DNA from: Pseudomonadota bacterium
GTDB taxonomy: Bacteria > Pseudomonadota > Alphaproteobacteria > Rhizobiales > Devosiaceae
Length of the DNA: 51,968 nucleotides
Direction of reading: 5' to 3'
NCBI GenBank assembly: GCA_023393475.1
Contig: JAEWLC010000032.1
Location: 1 to 51,968 of the forward strand
Shown: piece after piece, positions 8,853 through 17,224 of the stretch
Layout: the number at the start of each line of letters is the position of its first letter
Position numbering within the stretch: the stretch's first letter is position 1
The notes under the pieces: generated by a model
Seen by the model: only the letters and a program-made list of their open reading frames with translations
The model's database searches: none
What the model was told of the DNA's origin: nothing
Translations under genes and position numbers: made by a program

Positions 8853-9014
8853 TCACGCCAGATGCAATTCCCGCACGGTGTGGCGTTGCCGCCGCGGTGC
8901 TGCCTTCGCTTCGTGGCGCGTGTTGGCGACCGTGGTGCGGCGGTGCGGCAGGCGTACCCCCAGTGCATCGGCAACGGTCTTTTCAAGCAGGCGGTCAAGT
9001 TCGAGCTTACGCAT
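8853..9014 (-). CDS. Possible small basic protein
   Basis: An ATG at 9014, preceded by GGAGAGG at a good distance, opens a 53-codon frame. The product is rich in Arg, Lys and His. Its first half looks helical (MRKLELDRLLEKTVADALG) and its second half is basic. I do not recognise it. The good ribosome site is the main support; the alternative is non-coding sequence between two genes. Confidence 0.3.
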   Translation of the reverse strand: MRKLELDRLLEKTVADALGVRLPHRRTTVANTRHEAKAAPRRQRHTVRELHLA

Positions 9015-9446
9015 GAGAACCTCTCCGTGGAGTCGCGCGGACCTTCGCCGCGTCGTTGCAGACAAGAACGGCTTCGCCTCGCCAAGGTTGCGGGCACCGG
9101 TCTTCAGATTCTGGTGAACGCCGCACCGACCACCTCGTCTCGCCTCATGATAAATGATCGCATATCCGCCGATGGAGTTCGACTGCAGATAATCTGACTG
9201 GTTAAGAATTGAGCGAAATTGCGTGGCACGAGAACTGTCGATCATACTGCCACAACTACTATCGCCTCAGACTTGCTCTCTAAGCGACGCATTTCTGCCG
9301 CAATCCGGTCGACCAGCACGTCTCGAATCTCGTGCGGAGGCGACCTTTCGTGGCAATTCCCGGTTAACAAGCCCGTGGCACTATCCGCCGAACCGGCCGC
9401 GTCACCGGGAGCGCAATTTCATCCGCTGTTTGCGGAGGGGGCCATC
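9015..9446. other. Intergenic stretch with no gene seen
   Basis: About 430 bases between the possible small gene and the small membrane protein gene. Reading frames here on both strands lack ribosome sites and recognisable protein character. A locally AT-richer patch around 9140-9220 could hold promoters. No repeat, tRNA or strong hairpin was seen. Confidence 0.5.
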
Positions 9447-9617
9447 ATGCGGTCAATCGGACTGACGGCGCTACTGCTGAGCGTCCTGATCTTTCTCTAT
9501 CCGTGGTACCGGCACTGGGCGCCGGTCCTCGACATATCCAACAATGATACCCGCATCGTGGGCGGCCTGCTGCTTGCCGTGGGAGCGCTGACCCTTGCGG
9601 TCTATCGCCGGGCTTAG
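9447..9617 (+). CDS. Small two-helix membrane protein
   Basis: This is a 56-aa product with two hydrophobic segments (residues 3-18 and about 38-53) separated by a short polar loop containing DISNNDTR, ending in YRRA. GGAGGGG lies six bases before the ATG, which decides this start over longer upstream frames. It is likely an inner-membrane hairpin protein of unknown function. Its stop overlaps the stop of the convergent gene by 4 bases. Confidence 0.7.
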   Translation: MRSIGLTALLLSVLIFLYPWYRHWAPVLDISNNDTRIVGGLLLAVGALTLAVYRRA

Positions 9618-10258
9618 TCCTTGTCGTCGCTCTCGCGCTTGAGCGGAGCGACGGCGACCTTCTCGAGTGCAAACGCCTCGGCGAACATGTCCTCGACGCT
9701 CTGTGCGGCGCGCGGCGGGGCGGGAGCCGCGCTGTCGTCCGCCGGTTCCGCTTCTGTCGCAAGGACTGGACCGGCAGGGACCTCGCGACCTGCTTCAGCC
9801 ACAGCCACCTCCGGAACAGCCTCCACGGCAGGCACCGGTTCCGGCTCGGGACGGACGACTGTGAGCACCGGCGCGGCACGCGGAGTCGGCTGGGGTACGC
9901 CTGGCTCCAGCGTTGGCGCGGCGGGTTCCCGCCGAGGTGGGAGTTCCCGCCTGGGAAGTGGTTGCGCCACCGCCACAGGTTCGTCGCTGGCCTTGGTCGT
10001 TTGCTCGGCGGAATGCGGGCTTGCGGGGGCCTTCTCCTCGCGCGCCTTCTTCCGATCGAGCAGCGCCAGTTTGCTGCCCGATGGAACCGGTGTTTGCACT
10101 ACCCCGCGGGGCGCCGCGGTCTTCAGGACGCGTGCACGCTGTATTCTCCGGCCAAGGCGCCAGCGCTCGAGGCTGGCATAGAGCACAAGCAGCAGGAAGC
10201 ACGCGCCGATCCCGACGCCGATCCCGACCACCAGCCAAACCATTGCGTCGAGGCTCAT
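9614..10258 (-). CDS. Membrane-anchored Pro/Ala-rich hypothetical protein
   Basis: This is a 214-aa protein from the ATG at 10258, with GGAG eight bases upstream. One N-terminal membrane segment (about residues 5-28) is followed by a basic stretch and a long low-complexity tail rich in Pro, Ala, Glu and Val. A short conserved-looking end follows, containing SVEDMFAEAFALEKV. The topology suggests a single-pass inner-membrane protein with a disordered cytoplasmic or periplasmic tail. No function is recognised. It is divergent from the GntR regulator across about 70 bases. Confidence 0.75.
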   Translation of the reverse strand: MSLDAMVWLVVGIGVGIGACFLLLVLYASLERWRLGRRIQRARVLKTAAPRGVVQTPVPSGSKLALLDRKKAREEKAPASPHSAEQTTKASDEPVAVAQPLPRRELPPRREPAAPTLEPGVPQPTPRAAPVLTVVRPEPEPVPAVEAVPEVAVAEAGREVPAGPVLATEAEPADDSAAPAPPRAAQSVEDMFAEAFALEKVAVAPLKRESDDKD

Positions 10259-10328
10259 CAGGCCGGCTCCGTTAATCTCGTGTGTTAGGGAAATAGGCCG
10301 GACCCTTCCGACGCGCAACGGACATGCT

Positions 10329-11117
10329 ATGACGTTGATGCGCCAGCGTCAGCGCCAAGCCGAGACCATGTCCATGCAGCATGTCCGCACCCGCCCCCTG
10401 CTCCCCGATGTCGTCCGGGCCGAGATGCGACGGCTCATAATCGCCGGTGAGTATCCTCCCGGCTCGCGCCTGCCGAACGAGGATGCCCTCTGCGCCCGCT
10501 TCTCGGTGAGCCGCATCACCCTGCGCGAAGCGGTGCGCGGCCTGATCGAGGACGGATACGTTACCCGCCGGCAGGGCTCGGGGACATTCGTCAATGCCGG
10601 CCCCGTGCTGCGCAACTCGCTCGACACAAATTTCAGCTACACCGACTATCTCGAGAGCACCGGGGTCAAGGCGACGAAGCAACTCCTCGACGCCCGCCCG
10701 GCAAAAGCCAGCGAAGATGTCGCGGCGGACCTCGGCCTTGCTCCGGGCGCCAACATCGTCGTCATTCGCCGCGTTCGGAGCGCTGATGGCAAGCCCGCCA
10801 TCTATTCGGTCGACAGCCTCGCCGCCGACCTCGCCGACGCCCAGGCCGATGCCGAGGCCTTTACCGGCTCGATCTACCGCCTGCTCTCCCTGCGCGGGCA
10901 CGACGTGGACCACGCCCGGGCAGTGCTCTCGCCGGTGGTAGCCGATGAAGAGCTGGCCCGAATCCTCGAGGTGCCGCCGGGCACGCCGCTCCAGCATCTG
11001 AAGCAGGTCGACCACGACACCGCCGGGCGCCCGGTGATGCACTCCCTCGAGTGGCACGTACCGTCGGTGATTGAGCTGCGCGTCTACCGGCGCGGTCCGG
11101 GACGGGTCGAGGCCTGA
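10329..11117 (+). CDS. GntR-family regulator, HutC/UTRA subfamily
   Basis: This 262-aa regulator has an N-terminal winged helix (about residues 22-90, with PNEDALCARFSVSRITLREA and GSGTFV) and a C-terminal UTRA ligand-binding domain (about 105-255). UTRA regulators usually respond to a small metabolite of a neighbouring pathway. No obvious catabolic operon adjoins it, so the ligand is unknown. Internal ATGs at 10368 and 10374 are possible shorter starts. Its end faces the small coiled-coil gene with two bases between stop codons. Confidence 0.9.
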   Translation: MTLMRQRQRQAETMSMQHVRTRPLLPDVVRAEMRRLIIAGEYPPGSRLPNEDALCARFSVSRITLREAVRGLIEDGYVTRRQGSGTFVNAGPVLRNSLDTNFSYTDYLESTGVKATKQLLDARPAKASEDVAADLGLAPGANIVVIRRVRSADGKPAIYSVDSLAADLADAQADAEAFTGSIYRLLSLRGHDVDHARAVLSPVVADEELARILEVPPGTPLQHLKQVDHDTAGRPVMHSLEWHVPSVIELRVYRRGPGRVEA

Positions 11118-11119
11118 CC

Positions 11120-11290
11120 TCAGCTGCTGAGGCGATCCCGCAACTCGGACAGTTCGAGCATGCAGCGGTCGATCTCGGACTTGAGCGAACGCTTTTCCGT
11201 CGCCGTCAACGGCGGCCTCGGCCGGACGACGATCTCGCGCAGGGCCGCGATCTCGCGCTTCAACTTGCCGATTTCGCTGGTCGTCTGCAT
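11120..11290 (-). CDS. Small coiled-coil protein
   Basis: This is a 56-aa product, almost entirely helical by composition (EIGKLKREIAALREIV, then a short Pro-rich break, then a second charged helix). GGAGGAG five bases before the ATG at 11290 is a strong ribosome site and rules out the longer frame. It may dimerise through leucine heptads. Function unknown. Confidence 0.7.
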   Translation of the reverse strand: MQTTSEIGKLKREIAALREIVVRPRPPLTATEKRSLKSEIDRCMLELSELRDRLSS

Positions 11291-11353
11291 GCCGCTCCTC
11301 CGCCTAACGCCCTTGTGGCCCGAGCGCGATGCGGCACGCAACCCCGAGGCCGC

Positions 11354-11389
11354 AAAAAAGCCCGCCAGGCACGAATGGCCTGACGGGCT
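11354..11389 (-). terminator. Intrinsic terminator for the DUF1236-like gene
   Basis: On the minus strand an 11-bp stem (GCCCGTCAGGC with GCCTGGCGGGC, one G-U pair) and a short loop are followed directly by six T residues. It lies about 20 bases after the stop of the DUF1236-like gene and separates it from the small coiled-coil gene. This is the clearest intrinsic terminator in the window. Confidence 0.9.
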
Positions 11390-11409
11390 GTTGGCGGGTC
11401 GGCGCCAGA

Positions 11410-11829
11410 TTACTTGACGGCGACCACCGTGCCCGGTGAGTACACCACCGTCCGGTCGCTCAACTTGACGAACCAGACGCGGTCGTTGGTGTAGAAATAC
11501 CCGTGCTCGGGATCACCGTCGATCACGTGAAGTTCGACGGTTTCCGGCACAACGAAGCCGGCATCGATGTCGCCCTCGATCACCACCGGCTCGGTGGGAT
11601 TGGCGCGGACATACTCGACCGACGCGTCGCTGACAGCCGCGGCACCGATGACCGCACCAGTGAAGCCGCCGATGATGGCGCCGATAGGCCCGAAGATCAG
11701 GCCACCGGCGACAGCGCCGCTGATACCGCCGGCCGTTCCGCCGACTGCCGTGCCGGCATCACTTTGCGCCATGGCAGGCGCCACGCCGAGCGTAAGAATG
11801 GCCACCGAGGCGAGGAGTAGGTTTTTCAT
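11410..11829 (-). CDS. Exported DUF1236-like protein with glycine-zipper segment
   Basis: This is a 139-aa secreted protein. Residues 1-21 form a Sec signal peptide ending in APAMA. A Gly/Ala-rich segment follows (about 25-67) with repeated GxxxG spacing like glycine-zipper proteins that insert in or lie against membranes. The C-terminal part (VVPETVELHVIDGD to VVYSPG) matches the DUF1236 type common in Hyphomicrobiales. GGAG lies 7 bases before the ATG. It is probably a periplasmic or outer-membrane-associated protein; no biochemical role is known. Confidence 0.82.
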   Translation of the reverse strand: MKNLLLASVAILTLGVAPAMAQSDAGTAVGGTAGGISGAVAGGLIFGPIGAIIGGFTGAVIGAAAVSDASVEYVRANPTEPVVIEGDIDAGFVVPETVELHVIDGDPEHGYFYTNDRVWFVKLSDRTVVYSPGTVVAVK

Positions 11830-11892
11830 TGTTTTTCTCCTGAGCTGGTTGGTGCTCGGGAGGGGTAAGCCTTCTGTGCCGGATCGGTTCCG

Positions 11893-13389
11893 TCAACCGA
11901 ACTCGATCACGGGCAGGTCACGGACCAACTCGGCGGCATCCCCGCGCCTTGGCTTGCCGTTCTCATTGCGGGGCACATCGTGCGCGACATAGAGATGTTT
12001 GAGAAGGCTCGCTGAACTCAGTTTGTCGGTGGCGAATGCCCGCAAGCCCTGCAACCGGTTGGCATCGACACCCTCGCGGACCGATACAATGGCGGCAAGC
12101 CGGTCGAACCCGCCCTCGGTCCGCTCGATGAAGCAATAGCCGTCCGCAACGTCAGGATGGAGCTGGATCAACTCATCCAGTTCGCCCGCGTTGAGCTTCA
12201 CCCCACCAACGTTGATCACATCGCTGGTGCGGCCGCTGAGATGAAGCGCACCGCTCGCATCGACATGGCCAAGGTCCCCGGGATGGAACCAGCCGTCCCG
12301 GAACACTTCCGCTGAGAGCTCCGGTTCATTGAAGTAGCCGCCAAAAATGCCGGGGGTCTGCACCCGGATTTCGCCTGCCACGCCGATTGCAGTCGGGGTA
12401 CCGTCGGTATGGACCACCTCGATGGTGGTGTCGCCGCTGGGCCGCCCCACCGACCCATCGAACTGCGCGCTATCGGTGAACTCTGCCAACGTCATGATGC
12501 CCGCCTCGGTCGAACCGTAGAGGACCTCCACCTGTTCGAAGTGACGTAGCGCAAGTTCCAGGAACTTTCGTGTGACCTGGGCCCCAGTCAGGCGGCAGGA
12601 CAGCAACTTCCGGGCAGGCTCCAGCGCTTTCGTCAGAACTGCACCCAGTTGCGCCGGGGACGCCAGCACACGAGTCACGCCACTTTCCTGCATTTGCCGC
12701 CAGCGGACATTGGTGATGTTGGTTCCGCCGGCCGCGAGGACGGTCAGGCGAGGCCGGAGACCGACATAGCTGGAGCCGTCGAACATGCTGTATAATACGG
12801 GGGGCACGACATCGCGCAGGTCGGGGACTTCCATTATGCGCACCCATGCGGACCTGTAGCTGATCGGAATGCATTTCTGCCGGCCCGTCGTGCCTGACGA
12901 CATGGCGTAAAACCAGATATCCTCCTGCTCAGCGTTCCCCGCGAACTGTTCCATGTCGGCCAGGGAGGAGGCAGGGGCCTCGAACCAAGCCCGCGTGAAC
13001 TCGAACGCGCCCTGGCCTCCGTTTTTCATGCCGGCAAAGCTGTGCGTCGTCGGCAGCAGACTGTCGACCCAGGCCACATCGCGTTCGTATCGACGCCAGC
13101 TCGCTCCAAGCAGCGATAGGGCCGTCACGGCAATGCAGGACACCATCGGACTCTGGATCGCCAGGCTGAGGCGCGAACGGTCATTGACGCCGAACTCTTG
13201 CATCCTGCGGGCAAAGTGCACGACGAGATCGGCAAAACGTTGATACCGGACCAGGCCTCCGCCGCCATCGAAGGCCACGTTGTCCGGCTGCGCGAACGCC
13301 TTTTCCATGATCCCAAAAGCAAAGTTCCGCACGGCGTCCCTCTCGTCCAGCTTGTCCAGGCACCCACTACATTGGTATCCGCGGCGCAT
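11893..13389 (-). CDS. AMP-forming acyl-CoA synthetase/ligase-like enzyme
   Basis: This is a 498-aa member of the adenylate-forming (ANL) superfamily. Core motifs are present: SSGTTGRQK (164-172), YGSTE (291-295), the GD at 371-372, GR at 386-387 and the C-terminal catalytic lysine in NENGKP (K479). It should activate a carboxylate with ATP and pass it to CoA or a carrier protein. There is no attached carrier domain. The substrate is unknown. The ATG at 13389 is inferred from family length; the frame stays open upstream through the SARP gene. It lies 35 bases after the SARP regulator's stop, so the two are probably one transcript. By eye the sequence is somewhat less GC-rich than its neighbours. 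Confidence 0.82.
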   Translation of the reverse strand: MRRGYQCSGCLDKLDERDAVRNFAFGIMEKAFAQPDNVAFDGGGGLVRYQRFADLVVHFARRMQEFGVNDRSRLSLAIQSPMVSCIAVTALSLLGASWRRYERDVAWVDSLLPTTHSFAGMKNGGQGAFEFTRAWFEAPASSLADMEQFAGNAEQEDIWFYAMSSGTTGRQKCIPISYRSAWVRIMEVPDLRDVVPPVLYSMFDGSSYVGLRPRLTVLAAGGTNITNVRWRQMQESGVTRVLASPAQLGAVLTKALEPARKLLSCRLTGAQVTRKFLELALRHFEQVEVLYGSTEAGIMTLAEFTDSAQFDGSVGRPSGDTTIEVVHTDGTPTAIGVAGEIRVQTPGIFGGYFNEPELSAEVFRDGWFHPGDLGHVDASGALHLSGRTSDVINVGGVKLNAGELDELIQLHPDVADGYCFIERTEGGFDRLAAIVSVREGVDANRLQGLRAFATDKLSSASLLKHLYVAHDVPRNENGKPRRGDAAELVRDLPVIEFG

Positions 13390-13424
13390 CAACTTCGGGG
13401 CGTTGAGCGTCAGACGCGCGAAAT

Positions 13425-15116
13425 CTACATCCGCTCGCGGCAGCGGGCTGCGTCGCGGGGGCGGCCGAGATCGGAGTAGCGCGAGGCGGCTTCGTCGAAG
13501 GCCGCGATCGCCCGGATCTCGGCGCCCTGGGCCCGGCGCTGCACCCCACGTGCTTCCCACAGCGCGGCGGCCCATGGCCCGCCATGCCACATGCCGGCGA
13601 TTCGCTCCGCATCGGCCAGGCGGCGATCGACCTGCTCGAGCTCGCCCGCCTCGCTGAGGGCGATGGCCGAAGCCGTGCGAAGCGCCATCGAGCAGGGCTG
13701 GCAGGCGCCATTGGTCAGCAGGCGGTCGCCGGCGCGGATCGCTTCCTCGGCCTCCATCCATGTCGGCGCCGCTCGCACCGCCAGGGCCTGCATGCGCATG
13801 ATGAGGTGGGACGAGAGCCAGGATTTCTCGGCTTGGCCCATGCCACGCTGGATCAGCCGGTTCGCCTTCCACTTCTGCCCGCGCTCGAGTGCGATCTCGG
13901 CCAGACGCTCGATCGCCAGCACCCTGCCTGAGGTGGCGCCGGCTCCGTGATGCAGCTTCTCGGCCTCGGTAAGCAGCGTTTCCGCCTCATCGAGCTGGCC
14001 CGAGAACAGGGCGACTTCGCCGAGGAGAAGCGAGGCCAGCGCCTTGCCGACATTCGAGTTGGCATCATCGGCAACGGCATGCAGCTCGTGCGCCGCTTCC
14101 GCCATCTCGGCGTGACCCGACGCGCTGCAGAGGCAGAACTCGGAGAGACAGAGGTGCCCGTCGAAGACATGATGCGCCGACGAGGGCCGGCTGCGTACCC
14201 ACTCGGTGAACTCGGAGCGGAAGAGTGCCGGCCACTGCTGCTGCATGTTGGCCGTAAGCCCGATCAGGGCGCTCGCCTCGCCCACTTCGCGGCCGAGGTC
14301 GGCGCCCATGGCGAGGTCGCGGGTCTCGCGTGCGATCTGGCGCGCCTTGTCGAACTCGCCGCTCTGCAGCGCCACGAGGCCCCAGGCCAGCGAGGCCCGG
14401 ATGCGTTCGGACACGTCGCCCGGCGTGCCGCCACCGAGGGCGAGTGCCTGCTCGTAGAGCGCAATCGTCGCGCGGCTGGGACCGACGCCGAGCTCGGCAT
14501 GCAGCGTTTCGCGCAACTGCTTGAACAGCCGGATGGCCTCGGCCCGATTGCCGGAATCCAGCGCCGCCTGCATCAGCGCACACTGCGCCTGCTCGTCGGT
14601 GGGGTCGAGTGCGATCAGCCGCTGCCACAGCTGGCCGCCGCGCAACAGCTCGACATAGCGCTGCTGCAATCGCTGGCGCGGCGTGTCGAGCCAATCGACA
14701 TAGATGTCATCGGGCAGCAATGAGCCACCGTAAAGCTCGGCGGCCCGCTCGTGGGCCGCCTTGTCGCCACCCTGCAACGCCGCCCTGGCCGCGATCTCGA
14801 ATCGCTCGCTGTCGATCGAAACGTCCGCTCCGGGCGCAAGAGCGACGACATCGCTGCTGATCTCGATGAGTTCGTGCGCGCCGAGAGTCTTGCGCGCGAA
14901 GTGGACTGCCTTGCGCAGGTTGGCGCCCGCCGCCTCGAAATCGAGATCCGGCCAGAATGCCTCCATCAACTGCTCCCGGTGCAGCCGGCGCGCCGGGCTG
15001 ATGGCGAGGAGCTTGACCAGCGCCGCCGCGCGATCCCGCCGCCACTCGCCTGCGGGGATATGGCGGCCGTCGACGCTGACGCTGAATCGGCCGAGCAATG
15101 CGATGGAAACGAGCAA
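13425..15116 (-). CDS. SARP/BTAD-type transcriptional activator
   Basis: This is a 563-aa regulator with an N-terminal OmpR-like winged helix (starting SIALLGRFSV), a bacterial transcriptional activation domain with the typical PTDEQAQCALMQAALDSGNRAEAIRLF segment, and a long helical, TPR-like C-terminal half of about 330 residues. SARPs often activate neighbouring biosynthetic genes. The start is uncertain: a TTG at 15116 has AGGTGG upstream, and a GTG at 15194 would add 26 residues. It runs with the downstream ligase gene and is divergent from the peroxiredoxin. Confidence 0.85.
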   Translation of the reverse strand: MLVSIALLGRFSVSVDGRHIPAGEWRRDRAAALVKLLAISPARRLHREQLMEAFWPDLDFEAAGANLRKAVHFARKTLGAHELIEISSDVVALAPGADVSIDSERFEIAARAALQGGDKAAHERAAELYGGSLLPDDIYVDWLDTPRQRLQQRYVELLRGGQLWQRLIALDPTDEQAQCALMQAALDSGNRAEAIRLFKQLRETLHAELGVGPSRATIALYEQALALGGGTPGDVSERIRASLAWGLVALQSGEFDKARQIARETRDLAMGADLGREVGEASALIGLTANMQQQWPALFRSEFTEWVRSRPSSAHHVFDGHLCLSEFCLCSASGHAEMAEAAHELHAVADDANSNVGKALASLLLGEVALFSGQLDEAETLLTEAEKLHHGAGATSGRVLAIERLAEIALERGQKWKANRLIQRGMGQAEKSWLSSHLIMRMQALAVRAAPTWMEAEEAIRAGDRLLTNGACQPCSMALRTASAIALSEAGELEQVDRRLADAERIAGMWHGGPWAAALWEARGVQRRAQGAEIRAIAAFDEAASRYSDLGRPRDAARCRERM

Positions 15117-15246
15117 GAAAGCACCACCTGAATATCCGGCCCGCGGAGCCGTCACCAAGCGTTCCCCGGCGAGGAACGGTGGCGGAACAATCACATCATA
15201 GAGATGTCCTCACAGTCCAATCCCGGACGACAACGGACGCGAAGAA

Positions 15247-15912
15247 ATGACGCTCAATATCAACACCTTGGCCCCCGACTTCAAGGCCGATACCACGATG
15301 GGTCCGATCGCCTTCCATGATTGGCTGGGCAACGACTGGGGGATCATCTTCTCGCACCCCAAGGACTACACCCCGGTCTGCACCACCGAGCTTGGTCAGA
15401 TGGCCAAGATGAAGCCGGAGTTCGACAAGCGCGGCGTCAAGGTCATCGGCCTTTCGGTCGATCCGATCGACCGGCACGAGGGCTGGGCCCGGGACATCGG
15501 CGAAACCCAGGGCATGGCCCCGAACTTTCCGATGATCGGCGATCCGACGCTCGCCGTCTCCAAGCTCCTCGACATGCTGCCGGCCGAGGCGGGCGAGAGC
15601 TCGGATGGCCGAACCGCCGCCGACAACCAGACGGTGCGCAACGTCTACATCATCGGCCCGGACAAGAAGATCAAGCTGGTGATCTCCTACCCCATGACCA
15701 CCGGCCGCAACTTCGACGAAGTGCTGCGCGTCATCGACAGCCTGCAACTGACCGCCAAGCACCGGCTCGCGACGCCGGTCAACTGGATGCCCGGTGACGA
15801 CGTCATCATCGCAGCATCGGTCTCGAACGACGAGGCGAGGCAGCTCTACCCCATGGGCTGGAAGGAGCCCAAGCCCTATATCCGCATCGTGCCGCAGCCG
15901 GTGCTCACCTGA
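15247..15912 (+). CDS. 1-Cys peroxiredoxin (Prx6 family)
   Basis: This is a 221-aa full-length 1-Cys peroxiredoxin that reduces hydrogen peroxide and organic peroxides in the cytoplasm. The peroxidatic cysteine C45 sits in PKDYTPVCTTE, and the supporting arginine is in ADNQTVRNVYII. The C-terminal domain typical of Prx6 is present (PVNWMPGDDVI). Its 5' region, about 50-130 bases, is shared with the divergent SARP gene. A flavoprotein follows 90 bases downstream. Confidence 0.95.
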   Translation: MTLNINTLAPDFKADTTMGPIAFHDWLGNDWGIIFSHPKDYTPVCTTELGQMAKMKPEFDKRGVKVIGLSVDPIDRHEGWARDIGETQGMAPNFPMIGDPTLAVSKLLDMLPAEAGESSDGRTAADNQTVRNVYIIGPDKKIKLVISYPMTTGRNFDEVLRVIDSLQLTAKHRLATPVNWMPGDDVIIAASVSNDEARQLYPMGWKEPKPYIRIVPQPVLT

Positions 15913-15923
15913 TCCAACGGCCA

Positions 15924-15953
15924 CCGAGGGGCACGAAAATCCGTGTCCCTCGG
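15924..15953. repeat. Stable hairpin after the peroxiredoxin gene
   Basis: CCGAGGGGCACG and CGTGTCCCTCGG pair over 12 positions with one G-T mismatch around a short AAAATC loop, 11 bases after the stop. No T-tract follows, so it is either a non-canonical terminator or an mRNA stabiliser between the peroxiredoxin and flavoprotein genes. Confidence 0.6.
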
Positions 15954-16001
15954 GCCCACTTGGTTGTATCGTCCAAGCCATTGCGTCATCGGGGATTTTT
16001 C

Positions 16002-17144
16002 ATGAGCACCAATACCAGGCCAAGCGTCCTCGTGCTGGGTGCCGGGTTCGGCGGACTGGAGCTGACCACGCTCCTTTCCGAGGAGCTGGGAGACAGCATC
16101 GACGTCACGCTGATCGACAAGTCGGACAGCTTCATGTTCGGCTTTTCCAAGCTCGACGTGATGTTCGGCCACGCCGAAGCGAACGCCGTGCGCATGCCCT
16201 ACAGCCACTACGCCAAGCCGGGTGTGAAGCTCCTGAAGCGCACTATCACCGCCATCGACCCGGTGGCGCGGCGGGTGACCACCGACAACGGCGTGTTCGA
16301 GGCCGACTACCTCGTCGTTGCGCTGGGCGCCGAGTACGATTTCGACGCGACCCCCGGGCTCTCCGGCACCACGGAGTTCTATTCGATACCCGGGGCCGAA
16401 AAGCTGCGCGAGGTGCTGCCCACCTTCACCGGGGGCAAGGCAATCATCGGCGTTTGTGGCGCGCCCTATAAGTGCCCGCCTGCGCCGAGCGAGTGCGCCC
16501 TGATGCTGCACGACTACCTCGTCGAGCGCGGCATCCGCGACAAGTGCGAGATCTCGCTGGTGCTGCCGCTCGGCAGCCCCGTGCCTCCCTCGCCCGAGAC
16601 ATCGAAGGCGCTGCTCGAGGCCTTCGCGGAGCGTGGTATCGAGTTCATCGGGTCGCGCCGTATCGCCTCGATCGACAACGCCCGCAATGTCGCCGTGCTC
16701 GACGATGGCCGCGAGATGGGGTTCGACCTCTTCCTCGGCGTCCCCAAGCATCGGGTCCCCCCGGTGGTGCTCGAAAGCGGCATGTCGGAGAACGGCTGGA
16801 TCCCGGTCAATCCGCGTACGCTCGAAACCAGGTACGAGAACGTCTATGCGGTCGGCGACGGCGCCGCGACCGGAACGCCCAAGGCCGGTGTTTTTGCCGA
16901 AGGCGCCGCCAAGGCCGTCGCCAGCGCCCTGATCGCCCGCATCAGGCAGACAGGCAAGGTCGTCCAGTACAACGGTTTCGGCACCTGCTACATCGAGTTC
17001 GGCGCGGGCCGCATCGGCAAGGTCGAAGTCGATTTCTTCTCAGGCCCGCAGCCGACCGGCAACTACTATGAGCCCTCGACGACGCTGCGCCGCGACAAGG
17101 AGCATTTCGGTTCCAGCCGCCGCGCCCGCTGGTTCGGCCTCTGA
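16002..17144 (+). CDS. SQR/FCSD-like FAD-dependent oxidoreductase
   Basis: This is a 380-aa two-dinucleotide-domain flavoprotein. The FAD-binding turn is GAGFGG (13-18); a second FAD contact, YAVGDGAATGTPKAGVFAE, lies near the C-terminus. Three cysteines in VCGAPYKCPPAPSEC (C152, C158, C165) resemble those of sulfide:quinone oxidoreductases and flavocytochrome c sulfide dehydrogenases. Sulfide, polysulfide or a quinone are likely substrates by family. The peroxiredoxin just upstream suggests a link with thiol or oxidative stress. The ATG at 16002 was chosen at the conserved N-terminus. Confidence 0.85.
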   Translation: MSTNTRPSVLVLGAGFGGLELTTLLSEELGDSIDVTLIDKSDSFMFGFSKLDVMFGHAEANAVRMPYSHYAKPGVKLLKRTITAIDPVARRVTTDNGVFEADYLVVALGAEYDFDATPGLSGTTEFYSIPGAEKLREVLPTFTGGKAIIGVCGAPYKCPPAPSECALMLHDYLVERGIRDKCEISLVLPLGSPVPPSPETSKALLEAFAERGIEFIGSRRIASIDNARNVAVLDDGREMGFDLFLGVPKHRVPPVVLESGMSENGWIPVNPRTLETRYENVYAVGDGAATGTPKAGVFAEGAAKAVASALIARIRQTGKVVQYNGFGTCYIEFGAGRIGKVEVDFFSGPQPTGNYYEPSTTLRRDKEHFGSSRRARWFGL

Positions 17145-17169
17145 GTGTGCCTTCAGTAGCATCGCCTTA

Positions 17170-17224
17170 ACGCGACCGCCCGATACTGCCCGAAAACAAG
17201 CGGGACGGCGGGGGGCGGTCGCGT
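17170..17224 (+). promoter_or_regulatory. Inverted repeat overlapping a translation start
   Basis: ACGCGACCGCCC at 17170-17181 is a perfect 12-bp inverted complement of GGGCGGTCGCGT at 17213-17224. Inside it, a shorter CCCG/CGGG pair can form. The right arm includes the purine-rich ribosome site and the first bases of the GTG at 17223, and ends five bases before the ATG at 17229. As RNA it would hide the start site of the diguanylate cyclase; as DNA it could be an operator. Function is inferred. Confidence 0.55.

Noticed and set aside
11118..11132. CCTCAG-CTG-CTGAGG hairpin between convergent stop codons
   Set aside because: Six base pairs with a three-base loop and no T-run; too weak to call a terminator.
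13390..13872. N-terminal extension of the AMP-ligase frame through the SARP gene
   Set aside because: The residues are Arg/Gly/Pro-rich with no family similarity and overlap a real gene in another frame; the ligase has normal length from the ATG at 13389.
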